A stretch of DNA of 64,000 bases from positions 124,001 to 188,000 of the forward strand of contig JAFEAM010000012.1 in assembly GCA_018266395.1 (NCBI GenBank). Direction: 5' to 3'. How positions within the stretch are numbered: the stretch's first letter is position 1; each line of letters begins with the position of its first letter. A program made the position numbers and the translations under genes. A model generated the notes under the pieces. That model was not told the DNA's origin. It did no database searches and saw nothing but the letters and a program-made list of their open reading frames with translations. This document shows, piece by piece, positions 63,288 through 64,000 of this stretch. Source of the DNA: Bacteroidota bacterium. GTDB taxonomy: Bacteria; Bacteroidota; Bacteroidia; Cytophagales; Cyclobacteriaceae.

Positions 63288-64000
63288 TCAGTCGAATTTT
63301 AGGTCTTTGACCCGAAGTTGAACGCTTGTGCTGCCATTAAAAGTACTCTCTTCAATGGTATAGGCCATGCGAAACGAATCCCCCCGCAGCAGGCGGTCGT
63401 AATGATCAATCATATCAAAACCCACAACGTTGAAGAAATAACTATTGTTCTTCTGCCCTGCGAGGAATTTGATGTGGCGGTCTTTGAATGTGGAAAGCGA
63501 ATTGAGCACATAAAGTTCCGTGGATTCGAAAACGGGTTTGGAATTCTCTGGCCCAAACGGCGCCATTTGTTTAAGGATCCCCTGGAACTTGGACGTAAGT
63601 GCGTCAAAGGGAAGGGTGATGTCTATATCAACAACGGGTGTGAGCATTTCTTCAGTAATAGTTGCGGATACAACCTCCTCGAACCTTTGTTGAAACGCAA
63701 TGAGATTAATTCTGTCCAGGGTCAGTCCTGCCGCATATTTGTGTCCTCCGTATTTTTCCAGCAGATCACTGCAACTTTCTATGGCCTGATATAGATCAAA
63801 CCCCGCCACACTTCTGGCGCTGCCGGTAATCTTGTCGTTGCTTTCAGTCAGGATCACTGTGGGTCTGTAATAACGCTCCACACATCTAGCAGCAACTATG
63901 CCAATTACACCCTTATGCCATGTATCCTTGAAAAGTACGGTGGTTTTGGCCTTCTGCAGGGATTGATCCGATTCAATCATGGCCAACGCTTCTTCCGTGA
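63288..64000 (-). CDS. recJ: RecJ, single-strand DNA exonuclease, 3'-terminal part
   Basis: RecJ degrades single-stranded DNA 5' to 3' in recombination and mismatch repair. The frame is open to the window edge with no stop, so the N-terminal half is missing (about 237 C-terminal residues are seen). The DHHA1 domain is recognisable: [21 protein letters not shown], then the GGH motif in [12 protein letters not shown], followed by the RecJ OB domain ([21 protein letters not shown]). The stop is 2 bp upstream of the lptB start. Confidence 0.95.
   Translation of the reverse strand, partial: TEEALAMIESDQSLQKAKTTVLFKDTWHKGVIGIVAARCVERYYRPTVILTESNDKITGSARSVAGFDLYQAIESCSDLLEKYGGHKYAAGLTLDRINLIAFQQRFEEVVSATITEEMLTPVVDIDITLPFDALTSKFQGILKQMAPFGPENSKPVFESTELYVLNSLSTFKDRHIKFLAGQKNNSYFFNVVGFDMIDHYDRLLRGDSFRMAYTIEESTFNGSTSVQLRVKDLKFD

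Overview
The window looks like ordinary chromosome of a Bacteroidota bacterium, most likely order Cytophagales (inference). The grounds are a GldJ-type gliding/type IX secretion lipoprotein, DUF4175 and DUF3857 proteins, a CusA pump fused to a TolC-like domain, promoters of the TTTG-N19-TAnnTTTG type, little use of Shine-Dalgarno sites, and very compact convergent gene ends. I found no rRNA, tRNA, phage, insertion sequence or CRISPR array.

Layout. 1-5.8 kb: truncated mnmG, a pair of parS-like sites, ybeY, an RsbW-like ATPase, a 1122-residue DUF4175 protein and two small genes, nearly all leftward. 5.8-13.4 kb: comF, gldJ, mfd, a membrane/thioredoxin pair and a THUMP-like methyltransferase. 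13.4-24.2 kb: a metal-handling block with an MFS pump, a His/Cys-rich exported protein and a TonB receptor (rightward), facing a NicO-like protein, a CusB adaptor, the CusA-TolC fusion and a small partner (leftward). 24.2-33.3 kb: radical SAM protein, PLP enzyme, radA, two overlapping DUF3857/transglutaminase-like genes, an SDR and a lipid A-type acyltransferase. 33.3-45.1 kb: SNF2 helicase, LolE-like permease, rbfA, a polytopic membrane protein, rpiB-tatC, glyA, two TPM proteins and a MATE pump. 45.2-52.8 kb: a BNR-repeat protein, an epimerase, a rhodanese lipoprotein, a GH3-family protein and two thioredoxin-fold exported proteins. 52.8-64 kb: an AT-rich gap with a DnaA-box match and a palindrome, a class V aminotransferase, a DinB / TolB-like / MDMPI operon, RDD and DUF5684 membrane proteins, a lipid kinase with a TPR protein, a probably frameshifted small exported protein, an amidohydrolase, a 2OG-Fe(II) oxygenase, a LEA2 lipoprotein, lptB and truncated recJ.

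How the parts work together. Many genes are housekeeping: tRNA modification (mnmG), rRNA and ribosome maturation (ybeY, rbfA), repair (mfd, radA, recJ), one-carbon and sugar metabolism (glyA, rpiB), and envelope export (tatC, lolE-like, lptB). The 14.6-24.2 kb block reads as one envelope-spanning metal uptake/efflux module. The parS-like pair beside mnmG suggests that this part of the chromosome is handled by ParB. The most useful leads are the parS pair, the metal island with its two uncharacterised small exported proteins, the paired active-like and dead-like transglutaminases, the DinB/MDMPI operon, and the noncoding gap near 52.9 kb. I did not find a clearly new defence or mobile system.
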